A stretch of DNA of 64,000 nt from Pseudarthrobacter sulfonivorans (GCF_014712225.1 NZ_JACXBW010000005.1:1-64000); one strand, 5' to 3'. Counted from the stretch's first letter, positions 25,862 to 34,594 are shown. Translations and numbers: made by a program. Notes: generated from the sequence alone by a model not told the origin.

Positions 25862-25877
25862 ACGAACGGGCGTTCGT
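25862..25877. promoter_or_regulatory. TetR-type operator copy 7 (best palindrome)
   Basis: ACGAACG-GG-CGTTCGT, arms perfectly complementary. It lies in the 130-base gap between the divergent carboxyltransferase and MaoC/acyl-CoA dehydrogenase units. Confidence 0.85.
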
Positions 25878-25951
25878 TCGTCTAGTCTTAGAGGGCGGGA
25901 CTTTTAAGATTCCTTAAGGGATCCACATCACCGACCCTGAACAGGAGAACC

Positions 25952-26446
25952 ATGCACGGCATCGACGCCAAGCAAGTGGCCACTACTCTGCCCCGGCCCA
26001 AGGGGCGCCCTGACCACTACTGGGAAGACCTGGTGGCCGGCGATATGGTCCGGACAGCGGGTATGACCATCACCGACGCGCACCTTGTCCAATGGGCGGG
26101 CCTTACCGGTGATCTCGTCTCCCTGCACCTGGATGAAACCTATGCGGCAGAGACGCCGTTCGGACAGCGCATCGCCCACGGGCCGCTCACCATGTCCCTA
26201 GGCCTGGGACTGATGACGCAAACAGGCTACTTCAGCAACGTAGTGGCCTGGCTGGGCCTGGATGAGGTGCGCGCCCTCGCCCCCGTGTTCATCGGGGACA
26301 CCATCCATGTCGACGCCACGGTAGCCATGGCACGCGAAACCAAAAAGCCAGATCAGGGCATCTGGAAAATCGATTACTTGGTGCTGAAACAGGACGGTTC
26401 AACCGTCATGACGTTCAGCAGCAGCTTCATCATGAAAAGGAAGTAG
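25952..26446 (+). CDS. MaoC-family dehydratase, second copy
   Basis: A 164-residue hotdog hydratase, ATG 25952 behind CAGGAGAACC. YWEDLVAGDMVRTAGMTITD, then HLVQWAGLTGDLVSLHLDE holding the D-x4-H-x-D signature, and GQRIAHGPLTMSLGLGLM. Differs from the copy at 6769, so probably acts on another enoyl-CoA. Directly upstream of the acyl-CoA dehydrogenase. Confidence 0.87.
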   Translation: MHGIDAKQVATTLPRPKGRPDHYWEDLVAGDMVRTAGMTITDAHLVQWAGLTGDLVSLHLDETYAAETPFGQRIAHGPLTMSLGLGLMTQTGYFSNVVAWLGLDEVRALAPVFIGDTIHVDATVAMARETKKPDQGIWKIDYLVLKQDGSTVMTFSSSFIMKRK

Positions 26447-26452
26447 GCGGCA

Positions 26453-27649
26453 ATGAGCATTCAGGAAGATTTCACCCCGGCCCCTCCGGCCGAGATCACC
26501 GAGCCTGCCGAGTTCGCGGCGCTAAGGAAGCGTGTTCGCGCAATGCTCGCTGAGCACGTCACGCCCGAGCGGCTGAACAAGTTCGATGAAGCCGAAGAGT
26601 ATGACGTCGAGCTGTACCACGAGATTGGCGCTGCCGGCTTTATCAAGCTCGACGGTGAACTCCACGGTCACGGACCAAGGCACCAGGCCCAGGCTGTGGT
26701 GCTGGAGGAGCTCGGCGCCGGACCCACCTCCGTGGCCGTCAGCATGGTGGTCCAGTACATGGGCGTCCAACTCCTCCACAGCTACGGCAACCGCGCCCAG
26801 CAGGAGAAGTTCCTTGCCCCGCTGCACACCGGAGCCGCCAAGATGTCGTTTGGGCTCAGTGAGCCCGACGGCGGCACGGACGTTGCCCGCGCCATGAAAA
26901 CCAACGCAACTCGACTGGAAGATGGAAGCTACTCAATCTCCGGCCAGAAGAGGTGGATCGGCGGTGCGATGGATGCGGACTACATCATCCTTCTCGCCCG
27001 CACCAGCGAAACCACCCGCTCCGCCATCGATGGCATCACCATGTTCCTGGTCCCCCGCTCCACCCCGGGCATCCGCACCGAGGTCATCGACACCATGGGC
27101 ATCCGCGGACTGGCACAGTGCGACGTTTACCTCGACGACGTCCGGGTCCCTGCCGCCAATGTCCTCGGCGAACTCGACAGGGGCTTCCGGCAGGTACTGG
27201 ATACTCTCAACGGAGAGCGGCTCAATGGCGCCGCCGTGGCCCTGGGAATCGCTCGCGGAGCCATGGAAACCGCCGTCGGCTGGGCACGTCAGCGGCACGC
27301 TTTCGGGCGTCCAGTGGGGTCCTTCCAGGGGCTTCAGCACAACCTGGTGGATGCCAGCGTGAAAATTGAATCCGCCCGGCTCCTCCTGCGCCAGGCCGCA
27401 GAAGCATCCGACGCCGGCGAGGGAACCAACGAGACCTGGTCCGCCATGGCAAAGCTCGCCGCCTCAGACGCGGCCACAACCACCACCGACATCGGCATGC
27501 GGGTCATGGCCGGTTGGGGATTCTTCCGCGGCCTGCCCATGCAGCGTTACTTCCGCGACGCCCGGCTGTACACGTTCGCACCCTTGACGGACGAAATGAC
27601 GCGCAACTACATCGGCGAGAAGCACCTGGGACTGCCCCGCTCGTTCTGA
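26453..27649 (+). CDS. Acyl-CoA dehydrogenase
   Basis: A 398-residue FAD acyl-CoA dehydrogenase. KMSFGLSEPDGGTDVAR is the flavin/substrate signature; GQKRWIGGAMDADYIILLAR and QRHAFGRPVGSFQGLQH follow. The region normally holding the Glu base (YEGT) reads RLYTFAPLTDEMTRNYIGE, a variant form, so the base may be the Glu in TDEM or lie elsewhere. It introduces a C=C bond in the acyl-CoA, passing electrons to ETF. Gap to MaoC only 6 bases. A bidirectional terminator follows. Confidence 0.9.
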   Translation: MSIQEDFTPAPPAEITEPAEFAALRKRVRAMLAEHVTPERLNKFDEAEEYDVELYHEIGAAGFIKLDGELHGHGPRHQAQAVVLEELGAGPTSVAVSMVVQYMGVQLLHSYGNRAQQEKFLAPLHTGAAKMSFGLSEPDGGTDVARAMKTNATRLEDGSYSISGQKRWIGGAMDADYIILLARTSETTRSAIDGITMFLVPRSTPGIRTEVIDTMGIRGLAQCDVYLDDVRVPAANVLGELDRGFRQVLDTLNGERLNGAAVALGIARGAMETAVGWARQRHAFGRPVGSFQGLQHNLVDASVKIESARLLLRQAAEASDAGEGTNETWSAMAKLAASDAATTTTDIGMRVMAGWGFFRGLPMQRYFRDARLYTFAPLTDEMTRNYIGEKHLGLPRSF

Positions 27650-27662
27650 CCGGCGCCTACGG

Positions 27663-27706
27663 ACACTAAAGGGGCGGCTGCCTTTCGGCAGCCGCCCCTT
27701 TAGTGT
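27663..27706. terminator. Bidirectional terminator, 20-bp perfect stem
   Basis: The arms at 27663-27682 and 27687-27706 are perfectly complementary with a TTTC loop. It lies between the convergent acyl-CoA dehydrogenase and cupin genes and has A/T-rich flanks on both sides. Confidence 0.9.
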
Positions 27707-27718
27707 GTTTCGGATGAA

Positions 27719-28168
27719 TCAGGAACGGTAGTCGATTTCGAGTTCCGCGATCTCCTGGTCGTGCAGGTTAACAACAATGTTGTCCGGCGTCCGGGTGGTC
27801 ATCCAGATCAGCTCCTCGGTCTTACTGGCGTTACCTTCGATGTGCGGCATGAACGGCGGCACGAAGACAAAGTCACCCTCTTCGAGGTAAACAATCTGGC
27901 CGTAGCCCTCGCCGTAGCGGATAAAACCCCGGCCCTTAAGCACGTAGCCTCCGGTATTGGCTTCGCCATGGTGATGGGCGTCCGAGATCTCGCCCGGACC
28001 CGTGTATACCTTGCCGAACCAGAGACGTTCAACAGGGCTGTTCTCCTTGCTGACACCGGAGATGCGCCGGGCGTTCAGTGTCTGGCCGGGTGCGGCCGCC
28101 AACTCCTCGGCGCGGTTCACCCGGAACAGGCCCACGTTGCGGTTGATATCAAAGGCCACTTCAGTCAT
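27719..28168 (-). CDS. Cupin-domain protein
   Basis: A 149-residue single cupin starting MTEVAFDINRNVGLFRV at 28168 behind AGGAGGGG. Cupin motif 1 is ISDAHHHGEANTGGYVLKGRG with metal-type histidines, and motif 2 is GDFVFVPPFMPHIEGN. Could be a small dioxygenase, isomerase or sensor for an acidic ligand. Operator copy 8 lies 97 bases upstream, marking it as the right-hand edge of the regulon. Confidence 0.87.
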   Translation of the reverse strand: MTEVAFDINRNVGLFRVNRAEELAAAPGQTLNARRISGVSKENSPVERLWFGKVYTGPGEISDAHHHGEANTGGYVLKGRGFIRYGEGYGQIVYLEEGDFVFVPPFMPHIEGNASKTEELIWMTTRTPDNIVVNLHDQEIAELEIDYRS

Positions 28169-28264
28169 GGCAAATCCCCTCCTGAGGTTTGGTGAACTGC
28201 CACCTGCTCTTACTTGGGCTGGCGGCTCAGTTTCAGTATGTCGGCTGCACCTCGACGAGTCAAG

Positions 28265-28280
28265 ACGTACGCTCGTTCGC
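28265..28280. promoter_or_regulatory. TetR-type operator copy 8
   Basis: ACGTACG-CT-CGTTCGC upstream of the cupin gene; right arm strong, left arm with one change. Confidence 0.65.
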
Positions 28281-28447
28281 ATTATCGTGGGAGTGGCTCA
28301 TGATTGAATGGGCGTTCTCTGGCGGGCGTCCGCGAGGTCCCCTGGCCGTGCCGCAGCGCAGCCGGGGTAGGCCCGCACTGCAGCGCAGGCGTCAGCGCCC
28401 CGCGAAAATCACCTGGATGCCACCGGCCAGCGGTGTGGCACCCCTAG

Positions 28448-29040
28448 GCCGGCGTCCCCGGACCTTCCGCTCGGCTTCGCGGCGAGGACGGCACCCGCCA
28501 TGAGGTGGTTGACGCAATGTCCTCGTGGTGGTCCGCAATCCACGGTTACCGCAACCCGGTGCTTGACACCGCCGCGCGTGGGCAGCTGGAGAGGTTCAGC
28601 CATGTCATGTTCGGCGGCCGCACGCACGCCCCGGCGGTGAAACTTGCCGAGCGGCTGCTGGAGATGGCCCCTTCCGCACCGGGGCCGCCCGCTTTGGAGC
28701 GGGTGTTCCTTGCCGACTCGGGTTCGGTTGCCGTCGAGGTTGCGCTGTTGCTGGCGGTGCAGCACCAGAACGCATCAGGGAACCCGCAGAGGCAGCGGTT
28801 CCTGAGCATCCGCGGCGACACCTTCGCGGCAATGGGGTCTGTGACCTGGTGGACGGCATGCACACTGCCGAAACAGGTCCGCCGAATCAATCCCCGGCGT
28901 GCATATCGCTGCGTCCGCCTTGCCATGGATAAGGTCTACCCTTGCCGTGCCGTAGGCTCCAAACCCGCCCTACCAGCTCAACGACGGCAGCTTCGGCAAA
29001 AGCACTGCTCCGATCTACGAGACGGACGCGGTATTCGTTG
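28448..29040 (+). pseudogene. bioA: bioA remnant (adenosylmethionine-8-amino-7-oxononanoate aminotransferase)
   Basis: The frame DGTRHEVVDAMSSWW, RLSHVMFGG-type segment (here RFSHVMFGGRTHAPAVKLAE) and ALERVFLADSGSVAVEVALLLAVQ is clearly class III aminotransferase BioA, the biotin-synthesis transaminase. A TAG at 28445 blocks the upstream part, the segment after FLSIRG lacks the HGDT pre-motif, and the frame is lost after about 28880. Lysine-containing and C-terminal regions are missing. A non-functional fragment marking the boundary between the catabolic half and the accessory half. Confidence 0.85.
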
Positions 29041-29118
29041 AGCTCCGCGCTGTATTCGTTGCCGACGCGGGCGAACTCGTTGAGACCATCCTAGAAAGGG
29101 TATGTCCCGAATTCGGGA

Positions 29119-29433
29119 TTAGTAGGGTTCCCACCAGCAAAAGTCACCTGATTCAAAGCAAGCGCAGACTATGGCCCATCGTGCCCGTGCCATACTGGCG
29201 TTCCCACCTGCACTCGTTGGCGGCTGTCGGATTTCGATGGTAGCAACTTCGCCCCCATTTGAATCGAATGCCTTCCATTCCACTACTCGGCCATTCGAAA
29301 CGTGGGCCACTAGTCTCCGACCTGTGCCATCATCATAAACAACATGTTCGCCGTCTTCTTGCAATGCCTGCTGCACGTTCTCAGTCAGATCACCGCGCGG
29401 TTCTGATTCCGTAATAATCAAGTTAGCTTTCAT
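29119..29433 (-). CDS. Small protein with Cys/Trp-rich C-terminus
   Basis: A 104-residue protein, start MKANLIITESEPRG at 29433 behind AAAGGGAATC. Middle part looks like small beta strands (HVVYDDGTGRRLVAHVSNGRVVEW). The C-terminus, CACFESGDFCWWEPY, has three cysteines and two tryptophans in 15 residues. No family recognised. It is the third gene of the protease / crystallin / small-protein series on this strand (117-base gap), so it may be a substrate, inhibitor or peptide precursor processed by the protease; that is inference from position only. Confidence 0.6.
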   Translation of the reverse strand: MKANLIITESEPRGDLTENVQQALQEDGEHVVYDDGTGRRLVAHVSNGRVVEWKAFDSNGGEVATIEIRQPPTSAGGNASMARARWAIVCACFESGDFCWWEPY

Positions 29434-29550
29434 GGTTGCTGATTCCCTTTCAATTATTTGATCCAGTGATGACGTCGACAGCCTCGGCATCATCGCCGCG
29501 CTGCAATGCCGCCTGTAAACCCGGGATTCGCTGCTCCGGGGTTCAGTTTC

Positions 29551-30240
29551 TCAGAAATATAAAACGTTCTGTGATGAAATCCGGTCGTTCCATCCGAAGG
29601 CGGTGAGGCTGTTGATTCGAAAGGCTCCTGTGGGGATCCAGAGATTGGAGCCCGCTAAATTGGGAAAATCCCACAGGAAAACATGATCGGCGCTGATGTA
29701 TGAATCGATGCTGGAGACACGATTGTCGGCGCTGATCCAGCCCCAAAAGAGAAAACCACAAGCAAATTTCTTGCTGTAATTGAAGGTTAAACCTTCCCAC
29801 TCTAAAATCCGCCAGTAGCAGCCGCCGAGGTTATCGTTGTCATACATCTCGAAAAATCCCTGCCCTGGAGGAGGGCCAGCAGTCAGGGCTTGAGAGACGC
29901 TGTGAATTTCACTTCGACGCACTCGGGGCTGGTCGTTGATAGGGGCCTCGTGGGATTCCACGTATGCTGCTGCATCCCGCCGGCTGCTGAAGATGTGCAG
30001 CATCTTCCCTGCCTGGGCGTCTCCATCGACCACCGTCGTCAGGGGCTGGCCACGTAGGTCGTATACAGAGCGCGGGTCGACCTGCTGCTCGTCGATCATG
30101 GTAGGTAGGCCCGGTGGCTTATGGTTATTGATGTTGAGGTGGGGCGTCGTCGAGGCACTGACTCCGGCGTGCATCAGGGGTGTATCTGATAGCCAAGTCG
30201 TAAAGTTTAGCCAGGCTTCTCGGGCGGATGACGCATTCAT
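29551..30240 (-). CDS. Beta-gamma-crystallin-fold protein
   Basis: A 229-residue protein starting MNASSAREAWLNFTTWL at 30240 behind AAGGAGC. No signal peptide. The C-terminal 100 residues show two Greek-key halves, each with a calcium-type (N/D)(N/D)xx(S/T)S motif: DNRVSS and NDRISS, after EMYDNDNLGGCYW. The N-terminal part (about 1-125) is of unknown fold. Beta-gamma-crystallins of this type include Ca2+-binding proteins and protease inhibitors (I36-like). It is 43 bases downstream of the subtilase, making a protease-inhibitor or co-factor pair plausible. Confidence 0.7.
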   Translation of the reverse strand: MNASSAREAWLNFTTWLSDTPLMHAGVSASTTPHLNINNHKPPGLPTMIDEQQVDPRSVYDLRGQPLTTVVDGDAQAGKMLHIFSSRRDAAAYVESHEAPINDQPRVRRSEIHSVSQALTAGPPPGQGFFEMYDNDNLGGCYWRILEWEGLTFNYSKKFACGFLFWGWISADNRVSSIDSYISADHVFLWDFPNLAGSNLWIPTGAFRINSLTAFGWNDRISSQNVLYF

Positions 30241-30283
30241 GTTGCTCCTTACATCTTGTTGCTTGTCTCCGGCCCGACCTAGG

Positions 30284-32980
30284 TCAGATGCCGTGACCGA
30301 AGTCGTTATCGGCGGTGTTGAGTAGCCAGCCGCCAAAACGGGTGCCGTTGGGCTGCATCGTCGGCGCGCTCATCGTTGTGCCGGCCTGTTCCAGGATGCC
30401 GAGCCCCCAGGGGCTGCTGACGAGGACCTCGGCACGCCCGTCACCGTCGAAGTCCGCCGCCGTCCCCAGCCTGTTGTCAGCGGTGTTGAGTAGCCAACCG
30501 CCGAAACGGGTGCCGTTGGGCTGCATCATCGGCGCAGTCATGGTGGCACCGCTTTGTTTGAGTAAACCAGCTCCCCACGGGCTCACGACCAGGACTTCCG
30601 CACGCCCATCGCCGTCGAAATCGCGCGCAGGGCCGAAGCTGTTGTCGGCTGTGTTGAGCAGCCACCCGCCGAAACGGGTGCCGTTGGGCGCCATCATCGG
30701 TACGGAAAACGTTCCGCCGGCGAGCTTCAGGATTCCGATCCCCCACGGGCTCGAGACAAGGATCTCCGGCTTCCCGTCGCCGTCGAAATCGCCGACTGGC
30801 CCGAACCGGTTGTCAGCTGTGTTAAGCAGCCAGCCACCGAAGCGGGTGCCGTTCGGCGCCATCATCACTGCGTCAAGGGTCGATCCGTTCTGTCGCAGTA
30901 CACCGATACCCCACGGGCTGGTCACCAGAATTTCGGCCCGTCCGTCGCCATTGAAATCGCCGACCGGCCCAAAAGCGTTGTCGGCCGTATTGAGCAGCCA
31001 GCCACCGAAGCGGGTGCCGTTCGGTGCCATCATCGCTGCAGCCATCGTCGCGCCGGCCTGTTCCAGGATCCCGATCCCCCACGGGCTGGTCACCAGCAAT
31101 TCCGAGCGTCCATCGCCGTCATAATCCGCGGCGGGCCCGAAGCTGTTGTCGCCAGTGTTGAGCAGCCAGCCGCCGAAACGGGTGCCGTTGGGCTGCATCA
31201 TCGGCGCAGTCATGGTCGCACCAGCTTGCTCCCAGATTCCGATCCCCCACGGGCTGCTGACGAACGCCTCCGCACGCCCGTCGCCGTCATAGTCGGCCAC
31301 CGGGCCAAGGAAGTTGTCAGCCGTGTTGAGCAGCCAGCCGCCGAACCGGGTGCCGTTGGGCTGCATCATCGGCGCAGTCATCGTGGCGCCGCTTTGCTTG
31401 AGCAGACCTACTCCCCACGGGCTCGTGACCAGGACTTCCGCACGCCCATCGCCGTCGAAGTCCGCGCTTCGGCACGCAAACTTGGCGGCAGCCGGAATCA
31501 ATGTTCGCAAATCCGGACGGTTGCCGATCCGCTGCGTGGCCGGACGCTCGGCGGCGTCCTGCTGCGGGGAACCGTTGCTGCGCAGCAACATCCGCGCCTC
31601 CGCCGATGTCAGCCGCCGGATGCCACGGGCCTTGAGCGCACCCTGTACTCCGACGATTGCCCCGGTAACAACCGGTGACGCGCTTGAGGTTCCATTGAAG
31701 CCGTCGGTATACCAGAGGTCAGGATTCGCCCCGCCCTGCAGATCGCCGTATCCAGTCGTCGTGACCTCGACCCCCCACCCCTGAGCATCAACCCTGGAAC
31801 CGTGATTGGAAAAGGCCAGCCGCGAACGATCAGGACCATTGTCATTTCCGTGCGTACCTGGTCGAGGTGCGCCGGCACCAACGACAATCGCGCCCGAGGA
31901 TGGATTGGCCAAATTAAAAGGGTTCCTCCAGCTCGCCGGAAATCCACTCTGCGGGGTGCCATAAACCGCGTCATCGAAATTCTGTGACCCGTTGCCGGCC
32001 GCCTCGACCACGACGATTCCCTTGGCCACCGCGTACTTGATCGCGGCGAAGTCGTCAGGCCACCATTCGATGGCGATAAAGCCGAATTGACCGCGTGGCG
32101 GATTGGGTGTGTTGGGTCCCGGACGGTGGATCTCTAGCAGTAGCACGTCCCCGGCGACGAGCTTATCAGCGGCCGCCTTTATTGCGGCCGAGCTGGACTG
32201 GTCGTTGAACGACGACGCGCTGATAACTGCGTCCGGTGCGATCCCCGTGATGCCGATTCCGTTGCGGTCGCCGCTGATGACGCCCAGCACGGCCGTGCCG
32301 TGGTTGGTATCGGTGCTGGCGGTGCCGGCGACGACTCCGCCCTGGTTGCCCTGCAGGTCCTCATGGGTAAATCGCCAGCCCCACTCGCAGTCGATCACCC
32401 GAACACCGGCGCCTCCACCGCCGGGGATAGTCCAGGCAAGCTTCGCGTCCACACCGCCGGGTGCAGCATCCAGATAACCCTGCCGATCAACCCACATCGG
32501 CGTCGCAGGCGGTGCATCACTAAGATCCGGCTGCATCGTGTTGAACCGCATTTCCTCCATGTCAAGCTTCGGTGCGGACGCCGCCGGCTTGATATAGGCC
32601 GACTCCACCAGATCGTTGGCCTGCAGCTCTTCGGCCAGGCTCTCCAGCTGATCGGCCGGCGCCTCCACGCGGTAGTACGTTGCCAGGTCAGGTACCTCGA
32701 CCGCAGAGTCGGACGGTAACGCCGCCTCGAGGTCGTCCTGCTGCCGCCGGAGCCGGTCCTCGCTGAGCCCGAACAGGGGGCGGACGACCGCCCCATGCAC
32801 GTCAAGAATCGACTGCAAGGGGGACACATCAGCTTCCGGTGAGGCCACACCGGAAGCGCCAGCGCGGATGTGCGCGGCCGGCGCGAAGACAGCAATCAAT
32901 TCGGGGGCTTGTGCGCCCGCAGGTTGGAGCGGCTCAAAAGGTTGCGCGGGGGATGTTGGGGTGGAATCATCTGCGGACAT
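30284..32980 (-). CDS. Subtilase (S8) with seven FG-GAP/VCBS repeats
   Basis: An 898-residue protein starting MSADDSTPTSPAQPF at 32980 behind GAGGAG. Residues about 1-150 form a pro-like region; the S8 domain follows with Asp197 (VIDCEWGW), His227 (NHGTAVLGV) and Ser432 (GTSSASPV), so the triad is complete. From about 490 to the end there are seven tandem 57-residue repeats, each DxDGDGRxE (calcium loop) then PWGxGxLxQxG and NGTRFGGWLLNTADN. No N-terminal signal peptide or lipobox is visible, unusual for this family. SARP-type site S1 lies 217 bases upstream. Confidence 0.9.
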   Translation of the reverse strand: MSADDSTPTSPAQPFEPLQPAGAQAPELIAVFAPAAHIRAGASGVASPEADVSPLQSILDVHGAVVRPLFGLSEDRLRRQQDDLEAALPSDSAVEVPDLATYYRVEAPADQLESLAEELQANDLVESAYIKPAASAPKLDMEEMRFNTMQPDLSDAPPATPMWVDRQGYLDAAPGGVDAKLAWTIPGGGGAGVRVIDCEWGWRFTHEDLQGNQGGVVAGTASTDTNHGTAVLGVISGDRNGIGITGIAPDAVISASSFNDQSSSAAIKAAADKLVAGDVLLLEIHRPGPNTPNPPRGQFGFIAIEWWPDDFAAIKYAVAKGIVVVEAAGNGSQNFDDAVYGTPQSGFPASWRNPFNLANPSSGAIVVGAGAPRPGTHGNDNGPDRSRLAFSNHGSRVDAQGWGVEVTTTGYGDLQGGANPDLWYTDGFNGTSSASPVVTGAIVGVQGALKARGIRRLTSAEARMLLRSNGSPQQDAAERPATQRIGNRPDLRTLIPAAAKFACRSADFDGDGRAEVLVTSPWGVGLLKQSGATMTAPMMQPNGTRFGGWLLNTADNFLGPVADYDGDGRAEAFVSSPWGIGIWEQAGATMTAPMMQPNGTRFGGWLLNTGDNSFGPAADYDGDGRSELLVTSPWGIGILEQAGATMAAAMMAPNGTRFGGWLLNTADNAFGPVGDFNGDGRAEILVTSPWGIGVLRQNGSTLDAVMMAPNGTRFGGWLLNTADNRFGPVGDFDGDGKPEILVSSPWGIGILKLAGGTFSVPMMAPNGTRFGGWLLNTADNSFGPARDFDGDGRAEVLVVSPWGAGLLKQSGATMTAPMMQPNGTRFGGWLLNTADNRLGTAADFDGDGRAEVLVSSPWGLGILEQAGTTMSAPTMQPNGTRFGGWLLNTADNDFGHGI
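30296..31470 (-). repeat. Seven tandem ~171-bp repeats inside the subtilase gene
   Basis: Near-identical units, period about 171 bases, encoding the FG-GAP repeats. The DNA identity between units is high in the NGTRFGGWLLNTADN part, so unit number may vary by recombination. Confidence 0.85.
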
Positions 32981-33196
32981 GGCTGGCACTCCTCATAAGG
33001 TCGCAACAACTAGAATCGCCGTCAATGGCGAAATTACACGGGCCCCTAAGCGACACGTGCCGGAAGTCATTTGGCTGCAGCTGCATCTCCGGCAGTGCCA
33101 TTACTTACACTCCCTCGTTGTCTAGCAGGCTGCCTTGATCACCATCAACGGTCCTGGCAATGGCTATGGAATTTGTGCTGATCCTAGGCATTGCTG

Positions 33197-33213
33197 CGTT
33201 ACCGGCGCGTTAC
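33197..33213 (-). promoter_or_regulatory. SARP-type direct repeat S1 with -10 (subtilase unit)
   Basis: On the minus strand GTAACG-CGCCG-GTAACG, period 11. Ten bases downstream is TAGGAT, a fair -10. It points to the subtilase gene at 32980. Confidence 0.7.
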
Positions 33214-33459
33214 TGAAAATGATGCTAAACAGCGACACCAAGGCGCCGGAGCGGGGCCATCACGTGCCCCGCTCGCCGGCTCTCAACAGAAGAGGCCGAG
33301 AACTGAACCGGAATCTCGAACCGTGCTGCATCGGCAGCAACTCGGGGATGCGAGCCATTCCCGGGCATCAAGCTCGCCCAGACGTCGGCACAGCGTTCCC
33401 GCTCGATGCCGGTATGGGGTTCACCCCGGCGAGAGCAGCGAAGGCCGCCTCGGAGCGGA

Positions 33460-33740
33460 GCCACCATCGCTCATCTCCGTGAGGCCGCACAGTCCGTTAA
33501 CTTTGCCGTTATAGACGAGGGCGTTTCGTTCCACCAGCTTTATCTCGTTGACGCAGGGGGACAGACCATCTTTCAGAAACGGTTCCAGCACACCGTCGCC
33601 GGCCTTGAGCAACTCCAGGAGGCCGTGACCGGCATCCCGGCAAGGCTTGGTTGGTATCGAACGCTCGGAATGCTGCTGGTGGAACGGCTGCATCAGGCCG
33701 GGCTGGAGATCTACTGCGTTCCCCGATGTTACGGTGCGGA
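33460..33740 (+). pseudogene. IS110-family transposase remnant (N-terminal part)
   Basis: The translation VNFAVIDEGVSFHQLYLVDAGGQTIFQKRFQHTVAGLEQL resembles the N-terminal DEDD region of IS110-family transposases (family: V-G-I-D-x-G, F-x-x-L). It continues through MLLVERLHQAGLEIYCVPRCYG and then decays into the 3' end of the IPT gene on the other strand. No C-terminal transposase part exists here. Confidence 0.55.
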
Positions 33741-34532
33741 AGTGATGTTGAAGTCATTGGGAGCCTCCAGGGCACCAGCAGGCTTCACGACCCTAACGGG
33801 GACAGGACCGGTGGCGCCAGAAGGTACCAAAGCCGTCATTCGGGTGTCGGTGAAAATGGTGAGACGCGTTGCCTGCTGATCACCAAAAGTCACTTCTATG
33901 GCGTCAGCAAACCCCCTTCCCAGGATTGTTACCAGTGTTCCAGCTGGCCCCTTAAGTGGCTCTAGACCAGAAATCGTTCCCATCGTTGCCGGATCCTTCC
34001 CTTTTTCCGCAGGGGCCAAAAGCGTTTCAAACACCGACCGTAGCTTTTCGGCTGTTTCTCTTGAAAAGAGCCCTACAAGGGCGGCAGCTGCTGTAATTCC
34101 GAACGGATTGACGTCCTCAGACGAGCTAAGCGAGGTGGTCAGTCCTCCGCGCACGACCAAATATGCAATGAGAGCTAGCGCAGCGCCGGTTAGTGGCAGG
34201 GAGCAATACATGAGGATCCAGCTGTAGCGGAGAGAGCGGTTTCCGACGTACCAATACAAGGATCTAATTGAATGAATTGCCCCCCCTATCGCACCCGCTA
34301 TCAGAACAATCATGAAGAGGGATACCTCTCGGTCTATCGGGAAGGCCCACAAGAACAACCTAATATTGTTCGCTGGCTCTCCGCTCCCGCCTTGAGTGTT
34401 TGTAATGGCTGGGGGCCAAAACTGAAGCAGCGCGTATACGAGCACAGGCATGAGTAAGAGCATGAGTAGCGCAAGCGCGATGATTCCGCGGGCACCGACG
34501 TGATCGCGACCAACTTCTGATTTTGATGGCAT
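33729..34532 (-). CDS. Membrane protein with C-terminal IPT/TIG domain
   Basis: A 267-residue protein starting MPSKSEVGRDHVGARG at 34532 behind GGGAAGACCC. Four or five membrane helices: 18-40, about 70-90, 105-125, 135-155; then a soluble stretch GLFSRETAEKLRSVFETLL and a C-terminal IPT/TIG immunoglobulin-like domain (GLEPLKGPAGTLVTILGRGF ... VPVRVVKPAG). Function unknown. Its layout (helices, then EKLRSVFETLL) recalls the membrane protein at 43810 (QALSRLLDKRAQDLLEG). SARP-type site S2 lies 63 bases upstream. Confidence 0.75.
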   Translation of the reverse strand: MPSKSEVGRDHVGARGIIALALLMLLLMPVLVYALLQFWPPAITNTQGGSGEPANNIRLFLWAFPIDREVSLFMIVLIAGAIGGAIHSIRSLYWYVGNRSLRYSWILMYCSLPLTGAALALIAYLVVRGGLTTSLSSSEDVNPFGITAAAALVGLFSRETAEKLRSVFETLLAPAEKGKDPATMGTISGLEPLKGPAGTLVTILGRGFADAIEVTFGDQQATRLTIFTDTRMTALVPSGATGPVPVRVVKPAGALEAPNDFNITSAP

Positions 34533-34594
34533 AAGGGTCTTCCCAAGATGGCCAGCAGCAATAAGGAACAGTCGACTCAATTGTGCGGCTCCAC

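Noticed and set aside
30296..31470. CRISPR-like regular repeats
   Set aside because: The period is about 171 bases, the repeats are inside an open frame and encode FG-GAP motifs; not a CRISPR array.
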